Shown one piece after another: positions 19,132 to 26,648 of a stretch of DNA of 64,000 bases. Location of the stretch: NCBI RefSeq assembly GCF_900205865.1, contig NZ_LT906662.1:3237411-3301410 (forward strand), read 5' to 3'. Below the pieces are notes generated by a model. It worked only from the letters and a program-made list of their open reading frames with translations, did no database searches and had not been told where the DNA came from. The DNA comes from Thermoanaerobacterium sp. RBIITD. Lineage in GTDB: Bacteria; Bacillota; Thermoanaerobacteria; Thermoanaerobacterales; Thermoanaerobacteraceae. The first letter of the stretch is position 1. Each line of letters starts with the position of its first letter. Both the position numbers and the translations under genes were made by a program.

Positions 19132-19183
19132 TTGTGTAAAGACAATATTTCTCATTAGGGGTCTGAGATTTGTCTTTGTACAA
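19132..19183. repeat. Imperfect inverted repeat between ftsK and rimO
   Basis: TTGTGTAAAGACAA (19132-19145) pairs with TTGTCTTTGTACAA (19170-19183) at 12 of 14 positions. The pairing continues imperfectly inward (ATTTCTCA against TGAGAT) and leaves a GC-richer loop near GGGGTC. There is no T tract, so it is not a clear terminator. It lies in a 145-base gap that otherwise shows only the rimO ribosome site. Confidence 0.5.
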
Positions 19184-19222
19184 TGAAAAGTATATACCAT
19201 ATAGATAACATTGTAAAGAATA

Positions 19223-21391
19223 TTATTTACCTATTATTTTTTTTATCTCATCTTCTGAAAGCAAAATTTGTCTAGATTTTGAGCCATCATATCCACTTAT
19301 AATTCCTTTTTGCTCTATCTGATCAATTATTCTAGCTGCTCTTGCATATCCTATCCGTAATCTTCTTTGAAGCATCGATATCGAAGCCTGACCTGTTTCA
19401 ACAATTATAGAAATTGCATCGTTCATCAGTTCGTCTTCTTCTATATTTTTATTTATTGTGCTTTTATTCTCTACAATTATTTCTTCATAATTAGGTTCTC
19501 CTTGATTCGATTTTAAAAAGTTAACAACTTCTTCTACTTCTTTATCAGATATAAATGCGCCTTGTACTCTAATAGGCTTTGATTCACCGATTGGATAAAA
19601 TAACATATCACCTTTGCCAAGTAATTTTTCTGCACCAGACATATCAAGTATTGTTCTTGAATCAATCTGGGATGTAACGGCAAAAGATATGCGAGATGGA
19701 ATATTTGCTTTGATCACACCTGTTATTACATCAACAGATGGTCTTTGTGTTGCAATGACAAGATATATTCCCGCGGCTCTTGCCATTTGTGCCAATCTGC
19801 ATATGTATTCTTCTACTTCTGCAGGTGATACCATCATGAGGTCTGATAATTCGTCTATTATAACAACAATTTTAGGCATAATATTAACATTATTTAATTT
19901 ATTATATCCTTCTATATCTCTCACATTATTATCTGCAAATAACTTATACCGATTTGTCATCTCCTGCACAGCCCAATTCAATACACCAGCAGCTTTTTTA
20001 GGATCTGTTACAACAGGTGTCAGTAAATGAGGAATTCCGTTGTATATATTTAATTCAACAACCTTAGGGTCAATCAAAATCATTTTGACCTTTTCAGGAG
20101 TTGCTTTATAAAGAAGGCTTATTATCAGCGTGTTTATACAGACGCTTTTACCAGAACCGGTTGCGCCAGCTATCAACAAATGAGGCATTTTTGATAAATC
20201 AGCTATGACAATGTTACCTGCAATGTCTTTTCCCAATGCTATAGAAAGATCAGATTTGCTACTTCTAAATTTTTTCGTATCTATAACTTCTCTTAAATTT
20301 ACAGTTGCTATCTTTTCATTTGGCACTTCAATTCCAACAGCAGATTTACCAGGAATTGGCGCTTCTATTCTTACAGATGGTGTAGCAAGACTTAGAGCAA
20401 TATCATCTGTAAGGCTAACTATCCTACTTACTTTAACGCCAGGACTTGGCTGTATTTCAAACCTCGTAATAGCAGGTCCTCTGCTGACCTGCATGACCTT
20501 TGCTTCAATTCCAAAATTTCTTAAAGTCTGTTCTAGTTTTTTAGCATTTTCTAAAATCAAATTGTTATTTATCTTCTGCTGTGGCTTACCTTCTTTCAAA
20601 AGGGTTATAGGAGGGTAAGTATATTTACTTGTACTTTTAATATTATCATCAAATTTAATCGGTATTTGTTCACCTTCACCGTTCGCATAAATTTTATCTT
20701 CATTGATAGGCTGAATTATTTGAAGCTTATTGTCATCTTTTTTATCGATTTTGCCGTCTTCAATAACTGAATCTGCGTTTTCTTTTGTAATTACATTTTC
20801 GATAGATATATCATCTGATTCATTTTTTGTTATTATATTTTTTTTATTCTTGATTAAATCTATTTTATCGACAATAAATTTAACTAAAGATTTTACAATA
20901 TTAACAAAAGAGGTATCGGTCAAAATTATTCCACATATGATAATAGTAGCAATTAAAAATAACCAACTACCAATAATACCTAATAATTTTATCAAGGTAA
21001 ATACTATTATACCTGCTATAGCACCACCACCGGTGTTTTGATTACCATTTCTTATACTTTCTGATATGTAATCCTTAAAAATTGATAAATCATTAAACAC
21101 ATAAATATGTGCTAGACTAATCATACATAAAAATATTATTGAAAGTGAAATAACTTTATTCGTATTTAAAAATTCCTTACTTTTAAATAAAAAAACTAAT
21201 GCATAAACAAGTATTAGCAATGACAAAGCATATGCACCTATGCCAAATAAACTTTTTAATAATATCACTATTTCTTTTCCTATAACACCTGTTGAATTAG
21301 AATAAAGACTTATCAAAGATATAATCGAAAAAGTGCAAAATATTATTCCCAATATTTCACCCTTGTAATTATTTTTAGTTTTGGTTCTCAT
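19223..21391 (-). CDS. ftsK: FtsK/SpoIIIE DNA translocase
   Basis: Septum-anchored double-stranded DNA pump that clears or packs chromosome DNA through closing septa. In spore formers it moves the chromosome into the forespore. Order of parts in 722 residues: about four N-terminal membrane helices (about 10-165), a charged linker (about 170-265), alpha-beta motor domain with Walker A AGATGSGKSVC (about 405) and Walker B VVIIDELSDLMM, then a C-terminal gamma winged helix (AISMLQ-type SISMLQRRLRIGYARAARIIDQ) that reads KOPS/SRS sites. The start is ATG 21391 with GGGTGAT upstream. A sigma-H-like promoter sits immediately upstream, which would tie it to sporulation entry. Confidence 0.96.
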   Translation of the reverse strand: MRTKTKNNYKGEILGIIFCTFSIISLISLYSNSTGVIGKEIVILLKSLFGIGAYALSLLILVYALVFLFKSKEFLNTNKVISLSIIFLCMISLAHIYVFNDLSIFKDYISESIRNGNQNTGGGAIAGIIVFTLIKLLGIIGSWLFLIATIIICGIILTDTSFVNIVKSLVKFIVDKIDLIKNKKNIITKNESDDISIENVITKENADSVIEDGKIDKKDDNKLQIIQPINEDKIYANGEGEQIPIKFDDNIKSTSKYTYPPITLLKEGKPQQKINNNLILENAKKLEQTLRNFGIEAKVMQVSRGPAITRFEIQPSPGVKVSRIVSLTDDIALSLATPSVRIEAPIPGKSAVGIEVPNEKIATVNLREVIDTKKFRSSKSDLSIALGKDIAGNIVIADLSKMPHLLIAGATGSGKSVCINTLIISLLYKATPEKVKMILIDPKVVELNIYNGIPHLLTPVVTDPKKAAGVLNWAVQEMTNRYKLFADNNVRDIEGYNKLNNVNIMPKIVVIIDELSDLMMVSPAEVEEYICRLAQMARAAGIYLVIATQRPSVDVITGVIKANIPSRISFAVTSQIDSRTILDMSGAEKLLGKGDMLFYPIGESKPIRVQGAFISDKEVEEVVNFLKSNQGEPNYEEIIVENKSTINKNIEEDELMNDAISIIVETGQASISMLQRRLRIGYARAARIIDQIEQKGIISGYDGSKSRQILLSEDEIKKIIGK

Positions 21392-21408
21392 CTATATCAC
21401 CCAATATT

Positions 21409-21437
21409 CTATTCTACATTTATTTCTAAAATCCTTT
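21409..21437 (-). promoter_or_regulatory. Sigma-H-like promoter of ftsK/spoIIIE
   Basis: The minus strand reads AAAGGATTT (21429-21437), 11 bases, then GTAGAATAG (21409-21417). The core AGGATTT-N11-GTAGAAT is the same as at spoVS; only the last -10 flank base departs from consensus. The inferred leader is about 10-15 nt. Confidence 0.65.
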
Positions 21438-21439
21438 TT

Positions 21440-21481
21440 ATTTTAAAAAATATAATAGATGTGTTTAACACATCTATTATA
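21440..21481 (-). terminator. Intrinsic terminator after ylzJ
   Basis: A 12-13 bp perfect stem (ATAATAGATGTG / CACATCTATTAT, 21452-21463 and 21469-21480) is followed on the minus strand by TATTTTTTAAAAT. It begins 7 bases after the ylzJ stop and insulates the ftsK promoter. Confidence 0.88.
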
Positions 21482-21488
21482 ACATAAA

Positions 21489-21704
21489 TTATATTAGCTT
21501 TAAATTAATTGTATTTCCTGGTGTATATTTATTATCTAAATAATCATTGGGATTTGTCGAATACATCCTTATTATTTTATAACTATTATCTGTTATCTTT
21601 TCTAATAACAAATGCCTATTTTCTATAGTTGTTTCTAAATAACCATTTTTTATATCATCGCGTTTCTCAAAAATCAGCTCATATGGTATGATTGTATATA
21701 GCAT
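21489..21704 (-). CDS. ylzJ: YlzJ-like protein
   Basis: Small protein of 71 residues similar to Bacillus YlzJ, which is also encoded between tepA and spoIIIE. Recognisable features are the N-terminal LYTIIPYELIFE and the C-terminal YTPGNTINL. No catalytic motif, signal peptide or membrane helix is visible and its function is unknown. The start is ATG 21704 behind AAGGTGATG. It lies 12 bases downstream of tepA and is followed by a strong terminator, so it closes the tepA transcript. Confidence 0.85.
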   Translation of the reverse strand: MLYTIIPYELIFEKRDDIKNGYLETTIENRHLLLEKITDNSYKIIRMYSTNPNDYLDNKYTPGNTINLKLI

Positions 21705-21716
21705 TAAACATCACCT

Positions 21717-22391
21717 TTAATTATTTTTCTTATCAATTAATTGTTGAAGTTTTTTAATAGCTTCTGAAACACCTCCTACCTCATCAATTAATCCATAGTC
21801 AACAGTTTCCTTCCCTACTAATATTGTTCCAACATCATTTGCAAGTTCTCCGATCTTTAGCATAAGATTCATAAATACATCTCTTTTAATTCTCGAATTT
21901 CTAATAACAAATTCAACAATCCTATCTTGCATTTTATTAAAGTAATCAAATGTCTGTGGCACACCAATGACGAGTCCCGTTATTCTTATAGGGTGTATAG
22001 TCATTGTAGCACTTGGAACAATAAAAGAATAATTTGAAGAAACGGCAAGTGGAACGCCTATACTATGTCCCCCCCCCAAAACTATCGATACTGTTGGTTT
22101 AGATAAGCTTGATATCATTTCAGCAATGGCTAATCCCGCTTCAACATCACCACCCACGGTATTTAGTAGTATTAATAATCCTTTTATTTGAGGATTTTCT
22201 TCAATCGCTACTAATTGCGGTATTATATGTTCATATTTCGTCGTTTTATTTTGCGGTGGCAGAATAAGATGTCCTTCAATCTGTCCTATAATTGGAAGGC
22301 AATGAATACTACTTTCATAATTTGGTATATTTGTCTGCCCAAAATTTTGTATATTTTGTTGTACCGATGGCATTATTTGTGTTGAACTCAT
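21717..22391 (-). CDS. tepA: TepA/ClpP-class serine peptidase
   Basis: ClpP-fold protease of 224 residues related to Bacillus TepA (translocation-enhancing, spore germination-associated). Motifs are [20 protein letters not shown] (oxyanion region), [14 protein letters not shown] with the nucleophile Ser about 110, and TMTIHPIR with the catalytic His about 133; the third residue is probably an Asp near 182. There is no signal peptide. The start is ATG 22391 behind GGAGTG. The codons for the glycines before the serine form a 9-G homopolymer, unusual in this AT-rich sequence. It lies between dapG and ylzJ as in Bacillus, except that dapA is missing. Confidence 0.9.
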   Translation of the reverse strand: MSSTQIMPSVQQNIQNFGQTNIPNYESSIHCLPIIGQIEGHLILPPQNKTTKYEHIIPQLVAIEENPQIKGLLILLNTVGGDVEAGLAIAEMISSLSKPTVSIVLGGGHSIGVPLAVSSNYSFIVPSATMTIHPIRITGLVIGVPQTFDYFNKMQDRIVEFVIRNSRIKRDVFMNLMLKIGELANDVGTILVGKETVDYGLIDEVGGVSEAIKKLQQLIDKKNN

Positions 22392-22418
22392 TGTATCACA
22401 CTCCTATAATTTAGTATT

Positions 22419-22443
22419 AAAAAAAAAGCGCATAATATGCGCT
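22419..22443 (-). terminator. Intrinsic terminator of dapG, overlapping its stop codon
   Basis: The palindrome AGCGCATA / TATGCGCT (22427-22443) is followed on the minus strand by an uninterrupted run of at least 8 T. Two bases of the dapG TAG lie in the upstream arm. Confidence 0.88.
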
Positions 22444-23701
22444 AATTGTAATTTTCAAGTTTGAATTCATCATGTAAAATTTTAATAGCTTTATCAGCTT
22501 TATCTTGGCTTACAAGGCATGATATTGTGTTGTGTGAGTCGGCTGTTTGATATATCTCAATACCGTTTTTAGATAATGCTTTAATTATCCTTGACATGAC
22601 TCCTGGTACACCACGTATTTTATTGCCTATTATAGAAACTTTGCTGCAATTTTTTCTTATGTTATATTTAATAATATTACTTTTTAATAATTCTTCTAAT
22701 TTTTGTAAATCTGATTCTGATATAGTAAAAATCTTTTTATCAGGAAATATATTTATAAGATCTATGCTTATTTTACTTTCAGCAATTTTTTCAAATATAT
22801 CTTTGTCATCTGAATCTACTTCCATAATTACTTGTACTCTATTATTCATATTTGCAATACCTGTAACAAGATTATCCGTTTCATAAATGTTGCTGTATGC
22901 GTTATTGTATTGTGTAATTATAGTACCAGGACTATCTGTCATCGTATTTTTTATTATTAAAGGGACATTACCCCTCATAGCTATTTCCACGGCTCTTGGA
23001 TGTATGACTTTTGCGCCTTGTTCTGCCATTTGGAAAACTTCATTATAGCTTATCTTCTTTAATATGTGGGCATTTGTAACAATTCTTGGATCTGCAGTCA
23101 TAATCCCGTCTACATCTGTATAGATTTCAACTGCATATGCTTTTAATGCTTCTCCAAGTAATGCTGCTGTAGTATCACTTCCCCCCCTTCCAAGTGTTGT
23201 AATATCACCATCTATAGTCATTCCTTGAAATCCGGCAATGACTGGTATTATGTTTTGATTTATAGAGTCAAGAATATATTTTGGTTCAACCCTTATTATA
23301 TCTGCACTTCCAAAATTATCATCTGTTATTATTCCTGCTTGTCCACCTGTAAAAACTTTAGCCTTATATCCCTTACCTATTAATGTATTTGCAAATATTA
23401 CGCTTGATATAACCTCACCACAAGACATCAAAATATCAAGTTCTCTTCGCGGAATATCTTTATTTATAGATTTTGCAAAATTAATTAGAGTATCTGTTGC
23501 ATATGGGTCACCACTTCTTCCTATTGCTGAAACTACGACTACAGGCATAAAACCTTCCTCAATAGCATTTACTACTTTGGATACAGCCATGTTTCTTCTT
23601 TCATTTGTTGATACTGATGTTCCACCAAATTTTTGTACTAAAATATTCGTAAAAACCACCCTTTCAATTCTGTATAATAAAAAGCGTAATAGATCATTCA
23701 A
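22442..23701 (-). CDS. dapG: Aspartate kinase (start uncertain)
   Basis: Phosphorylates aspartate, the first step toward lysine, diaminopimelate, threonine and methionine. Family marks: VQKFGGTSVS at the N-terminus, VVVVSAIGR, TLGRGGSDTTAALLG, TDVDGIMTADPRIV, and two C-terminal ACT domains (about 280-419) for allosteric control. The longest reading starts at ATG 23701, but the first 17 codons (LLRFLLYRIERVVF) look unconserved and lack a ribosome site. GAAAGGGTGG lies just before an ACG at 23650, which would give the family-typical MNILVQKFGG start. I keep the ATG as outer limit. It resembles the monofunctional DapG/LysC class. Confidence 0.93.
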   Translation of the reverse strand: MNDLLRFLLYRIERVVFTNILVQKFGGTSVSTNERRNMAVSKVVNAIEEGFMPVVVVSAIGRSGDPYATDTLINFAKSINKDIPRRELDILMSCGEVISSVIFANTLIGKGYKAKVFTGGQAGIITDDNFGSADIIRVEPKYILDSINQNIIPVIAGFQGMTIDGDITTLGRGGSDTTAALLGEALKAYAVEIYTDVDGIMTADPRIVTNAHILKKISYNEVFQMAEQGAKVIHPRAVEIAMRGNVPLIIKNTMTDSPGTIITQYNNAYSNIYETDNLVTGIANMNNRVQVIMEVDSDDKDIFEKIAESKISIDLINIFPDKKIFTISESDLQKLEELLKSNIIKYNIRKNCSKVSIIGNKIRGVPGVMSRIIKALSKNGIEIYQTADSHNTISCLVSQDKADKAIKILHDEFKLENYN

Positions 23702-23702
23702 A

Positions 23703-23736
23703 GTCTTCTATAATAGATAATATATTTTTAGAAGAC
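23703..23736. repeat. Inverted repeat directly upstream of dapG
   Basis: GTCTTCTA (23703-23710) and TAGAAGAC (23729-23736) are perfect 8-bp arms around an AT-rich 18-base spacer, ending one base before the ATG at 23701. It could be a leader hairpin or a dyad operator. It is not a lysine riboswitch, which would need well over 150 bases. Confidence 0.45.
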
Positions 23737-23765
23737 CTTTTTGTTATAAATATTATACTTTATTA

Positions 23766-23805
23766 TATTAATAAAGGAAAGGATTTTTCCTTTCCTTTAT
23801 TAATA
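23766..23805 (-). terminator. Strong hairpin after ymxH
   Basis: A perfect 18-bp stem (left arm ATTAATAAAGGAAAGGA plus one pair) with a 4-base loop starts one base after the ymxH stop. The sequence after it on the minus strand is AT-rich but not a T run, so it may end transcription weakly or protect the 3' end. Confidence 0.65.
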
Positions 23806-23806
23806 A

Positions 23807-24064
23807 TTATAAATATCTTCTGTTCTTTTCTGTTTCCATTTCAACTATAATCATGTCATTACCTATTTTTTTAATAAATTCCCAGGGTATTTCAATATAA
23901 TTAAGTTTGTTTCTAAATAATGACCCTTTTGCTTCGTAAACAATTATTGAATTAATTTCACCTGTATTTTCATCTATGATAAGATCCGAATCTTCTATGA
24001 GACCGAGCCGCTTACCATCATTTAAATTAACAATTTCTTTATAGCCGAATTCACTTAATCTCAA
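23807..24064 (-). CDS. ymxH: YlmC/YmxH-family PRC-barrel protein
   Basis: Sporulation-associated small protein of 85 residues with a PRC-barrel fold: SEFGYKEIVNLNDGKRLG, DLIIDENTGEI, IEIPWEFIKKIGNDMIIV. Its biochemical role is not known. The start codon is TTG at 24064, spaced 8 bases from GGAGGG. It follows dut and the M16 peptidase as in the Bacillus mlpA-ymxH pair. Downstream the Bacillus genes spoVFA, spoVFB and asd are absent; dapG comes next. Confidence 0.88.
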   Translation of the reverse strand: MRLSEFGYKEIVNLNDGKRLGLIEDSDLIIDENTGEINSIIVYEAKGSLFRNKLNYIEIPWEFIKKIGNDMIIVEMETEKNRRYL

Positions 24065-24082
24065 CTTACTGCCCTCCTTACA

Positions 24083-24535
24083 TTATAAACCAGTATGACC
24101 AAATCCAGATGTTCCTCTTTCAGTATCATTAAGTTCTGAAACTTCTACAATTCTAGGGATTTCGACTTTGTTTATAACCATTTGAGCAATTCTTAAACCT
24201 CTTTCAATTTTAAAATTCTCTTTTCCATGATTTATCAATATTAATTTTATTTCACCTCTATAGTCTGAATCAATTGTACCTGGTGAATTTAGCATTGTTA
24301 TTCCGTATTTTAATGCAAGTCCACTTCTTGGACGAATCTGTGCTTCATATCCCTCTGGCAATTGAATCATTATACCAGTATCAATTAATTTTATTTCACC
24401 AGGTTTTATAACTACAGTATCGTCAACTTTTGCATATAAGTCCATTCCAGCTGCACCACTGCTCATATATTGTGGTAATGGCAAATCTTTAGCATCATTT
24501 GTTCTTTTTATCATAAGTACTATTCTATTATCCAA
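24083..24535 (-). CDS. dut: dUTP diphosphatase
   Basis: Trimeric dUTPase of 150 residues that hydrolyses dUTP to dUMP and pyrophosphate, keeping uracil out of DNA. All five family motifs are visible in order: [43 protein letters not shown] and the C-terminal [10 protein letters not shown] phosphate-binding arm. The start is ATG 24535, overlapping the end of the M16 peptidase gene by 8 bases. Its placement between the peptidase and ymxH differs from Bacillus, where no dut lies here. Confidence 0.96.
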   Translation of the reverse strand: MDNRIVLMIKRTNDAKDLPLPQYMSSGAAGMDLYAKVDDTVVIKPGEIKLIDTGIMIQLPEGYEAQIRPRSGLALKYGITMLNSPGTIDSDYRGEIKLILINHGKENFKIERGLRIAQMVINKVEIPRIVEVSELNDTERGTSGFGHTGL

Positions 24536-25775
24536 TTTTTAACCATCCTATCTTTTTTTCATTTATTTTTCCAACTAATGAGATACTAAGTTTTTCTATC
24601 TGAAATAAATTTTTAGCAAGGCTATTTACTTCTTCATTTGTAATTGCATTAATTTTATTTAAAATATCATCAAGTGTATATACTTTCCCAAGCAGAAGCA
24701 TGGACTTTCCGAGTCCAGACATCCTGCTACTAATACTGTCCATATCCATTAAAATTCCTATTCTCAATTGCTCTTTAAATTTATTTATTTCATCATTTGA
24801 AAAACCTTTTTCTCTTATATCACATATCTCTTCTATTACTAAATCATAAACTTCTTTTAAATTGTCATATGACATACTTGCAAAAATAGTAAACGCACCT
24901 GTATCAACATATATTGATGGAAAAGAATATATTGAATATACAAGTCCCTTTTCTTCACGTATTTTTTGAAACAACCGTGAACTCATACCACCTCCAAATG
25001 CATTGCTTATAATTGATAATGTGTAGATATCATCAAAAGAATATTTAATCCCTGGCATACTTAAACAAATATTTATTTGTTCAAATTCTTTATTTTTTAT
25101 AGCTACTCCTTTATTCCATAAAGGTTTATATAAGTTTCTATTAATATTAAGTGATTTTATGTTTTCAGTCTTTTCCCTAATTGTATTAAATATTGAATCA
25201 TCAAAGTTTCCTGCAATTGAAATAACTATATTTTCCTTTATATAGTTTTTATTATAATATTCTATGATAGTTTCTCTTTTAAAAGATTTAACACTACCTT
25301 CTGTACCAAGTACAGGAAATGATAAGGGGTTACCCTTCCATATAGTTTCTGCCAGCATATCATATGCGAGGTCTTCAGGTGAATCATTATTCATATATAT
25401 TTCTTCGTTTACTACCTTTTTCTCTTTTTCAATGTCATTATCATCAAACAATGGATTAAAAACCATATCAAAAAGGATATCAATGCCCTTTTCAATATAT
25501 GTTTTAAATACTTTTATGTAAAAGCACGTACTTTCCTTTCCTGTAAAACCATTCATCTGGCCACCGATATTGTCGATTTCTTCTGCTATTTGTTTGGAAC
25601 TTCTCTTATTGGAACCTTTAAAAACCATGTGTTCTATAAAATGTGAAATACCATTTTCTTCTGCATTTTCATACCTCGATCCTACTTTTAACCATATCCC
25701 AAGATAGACTGAATTAACATAAGGCATTTTATATGATACAACATCAATTCCATTTATCTTCTTATGTATATACAT
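24528..25775 (-). CDS. mlpA: M16-family zinc metallopeptidase (MlpA/YmxG-like)
   Basis: Insulinase-family peptidase of 415 residues. The inverted zinc motif HFIEH (His 45, Glu 48, His 49) with the distal ligand in VVNEEIYM near 120 indicates an active N-terminal domain. The C-terminal half has the R/Y pair region [24 protein letters not shown] used for substrate binding. No signal peptide is seen. Bacillus MlpA (YmxG) sits in the same place before ymxH. The start is ATG 25775 with GGGAGGAAG upstream. Substrate unknown. Confidence 0.9.
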   Translation of the reverse strand: MYIHKKINGIDVVSYKMPYVNSVYLGIWLKVGSRYENAEENGISHFIEHMVFKGSNKRSSKQIAEEIDNIGGQMNGFTGKESTCFYIKVFKTYIEKGIDILFDMVFNPLFDDNDIEKEKKVVNEEIYMNNDSPEDLAYDMLAETIWKGNPLSFPVLGTEGSVKSFKRETIIEYYNKNYIKENIVISIAGNFDDSIFNTIREKTENIKSLNINRNLYKPLWNKGVAIKNKEFEQINICLSMPGIKYSFDDIYTLSIISNAFGGGMSSRLFQKIREEKGLVYSIYSFPSIYVDTGAFTIFASMSYDNLKEVYDLVIEEICDIREKGFSNDEINKFKEQLRIGILMDMDSISSRMSGLGKSMLLLGKVYTLDDILNKINAITNEEVNSLAKNLFQIEKLSISLVGKINEKKIGWLKIG

Positions 25776-25790
25776 GTACTTCCTCCCTTG

Positions 25791-26498
25791 TTATTTTAAT
25801 ATATCTGAAATATTTGTTATGACATAACCCTTTTCTTTTAATTCTTTAATCATTGTAGGCAATGCTTCTACAGTACCTTTAGTCGGATGCATTAAAACTA
25901 TCGCACCGTTGTGGGCCTTTTTTACAACTCTATCAATAATATTATTTATTCCGGGATTGCTCCAATCAATTGTATCAAGACTCCAAAGTATAACTTTATA
26001 GTCTAATCCTTCGGCGGTTTTTACAACATCATCATTAAAATCGCCATAAGGTGGAGCAAAAAGTTTTGGTTTGACACCACATATTTTCTCTAATATATCA
26101 CCTGATTTTTTAATGTCTTCAGCATATTTATCCTTACTCCACTGTGTATATTTAACATGTGTATATCCGTGGCTAGCAATTTCATGCCCATCTGTAGCTA
26201 TTTTTTTAACTATATCAGGGTTTTTCTCTGCCCATTGTCCTTCAAAGAAAAAAGTTATTTTAATATTGTTCTCTTTAAATATATTAAGCATTTTTGGTAT
26301 ATATTCATTTCCCCATGCAACATTACATGCAAAGGCTATCTTCTTATCATTAGTATCTCCTTTATATATCGGATCATTTACATTAAATGTTGTTATGGCT
26401 CTATTAACTAATAAACTTAATAAAATTATTGCAATAATAATTATAGCAATTATTATAATGATTGATTTTTTAGGATATTTTATATAGTATATCTTCAT
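25791..26498 (-). CDS. YlxY-like polysaccharide deacetylase relative, degenerate first motif
   Basis: NodB-fold protein of 235 residues with one N-terminal membrane helix (about 12-31), so probably exposed outside the membrane. The zinc-histidine motif is present as ASHGYTH (His about 110 and 114), and APPYGDFN, LWSLDTIDW and LMHPT match later motifs. The first motif, normally TFDD/TFDV with the catalytic Asp, reads AFACNVAWG with Asn about 59, so deacetylase activity is doubtful. Its position before pnp and after the M16 peptidase equals Bacillus ylxY, a sporulation-associated member. The ATG is at 26498; its ribosome site AGGTGGTG can pair with an upstream CCACCTA. Confidence 0.88.
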   Translation of the reverse strand: MKIYYIKYPKKSIIIIIAIIIIAIILLSLLVNRAITTFNVNDPIYKGDTNDKKIAFACNVAWGNEYIPKMLNIFKENNIKITFFFEGQWAEKNPDIVKKIATDGHEIASHGYTHVKYTQWSKDKYAEDIKKSGDILEKICGVKPKLFAPPYGDFNDDVVKTAEGLDYKVILWSLDTIDWSNPGINNIIDRVVKKAHNGAIVLMHPTKGTVEALPTMIKELKEKGYVITNISDILK

Positions 26499-26505
26499 TA
26501 TAACA

Positions 26506-26545
26506 CCACCTATGTTATTTTTTCTAATTAAATTTTATTAGGTGG
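26506..26545 (-). promoter_or_regulatory. Possible ribosome-site-sequestering hairpin of the YlxY-like gene
   Basis: On the minus strand CCACCTA (26539-26545) is complementary to TAGGTGG (26506-26512), which is the Shine-Dalgarno of the gene starting at 26498. The 26-base loop is AT-rich. If the transcript starts upstream of 26545 the hairpin would mask the ribosome site. A TATAAT lies about 12 bases further upstream, near 26557, with a poor -35. Confidence 0.4.
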
Positions 26546-26610
26546 CATACTATTATATTACATAATTTATATAAAAGTTAATAAAATAAAAAAGTTGACA
26601 AATTAAAAGA

Positions 26611-26644
26611 AATAAATAAAAAACATAAACCAATACGGTTTATG
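26611..26644 (-). terminator. Intrinsic terminator of pnp
   Basis: An 8-bp stem CATAAACC / GGTTTATG with a 5-base loop begins 4 bases after the pnp stop and is followed on the minus strand by TTTTTTATTTATTTC. Confidence 0.85.
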
Positions 26645-26648
26645 CATT

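Noticed and set aside
23650-23765. Lysine riboswitch before dapG
   Set aside because: The gap is only about 100 bases, most of it terminator and dyad; the L-box needs more than 150 bases with conserved junctions not seen here.
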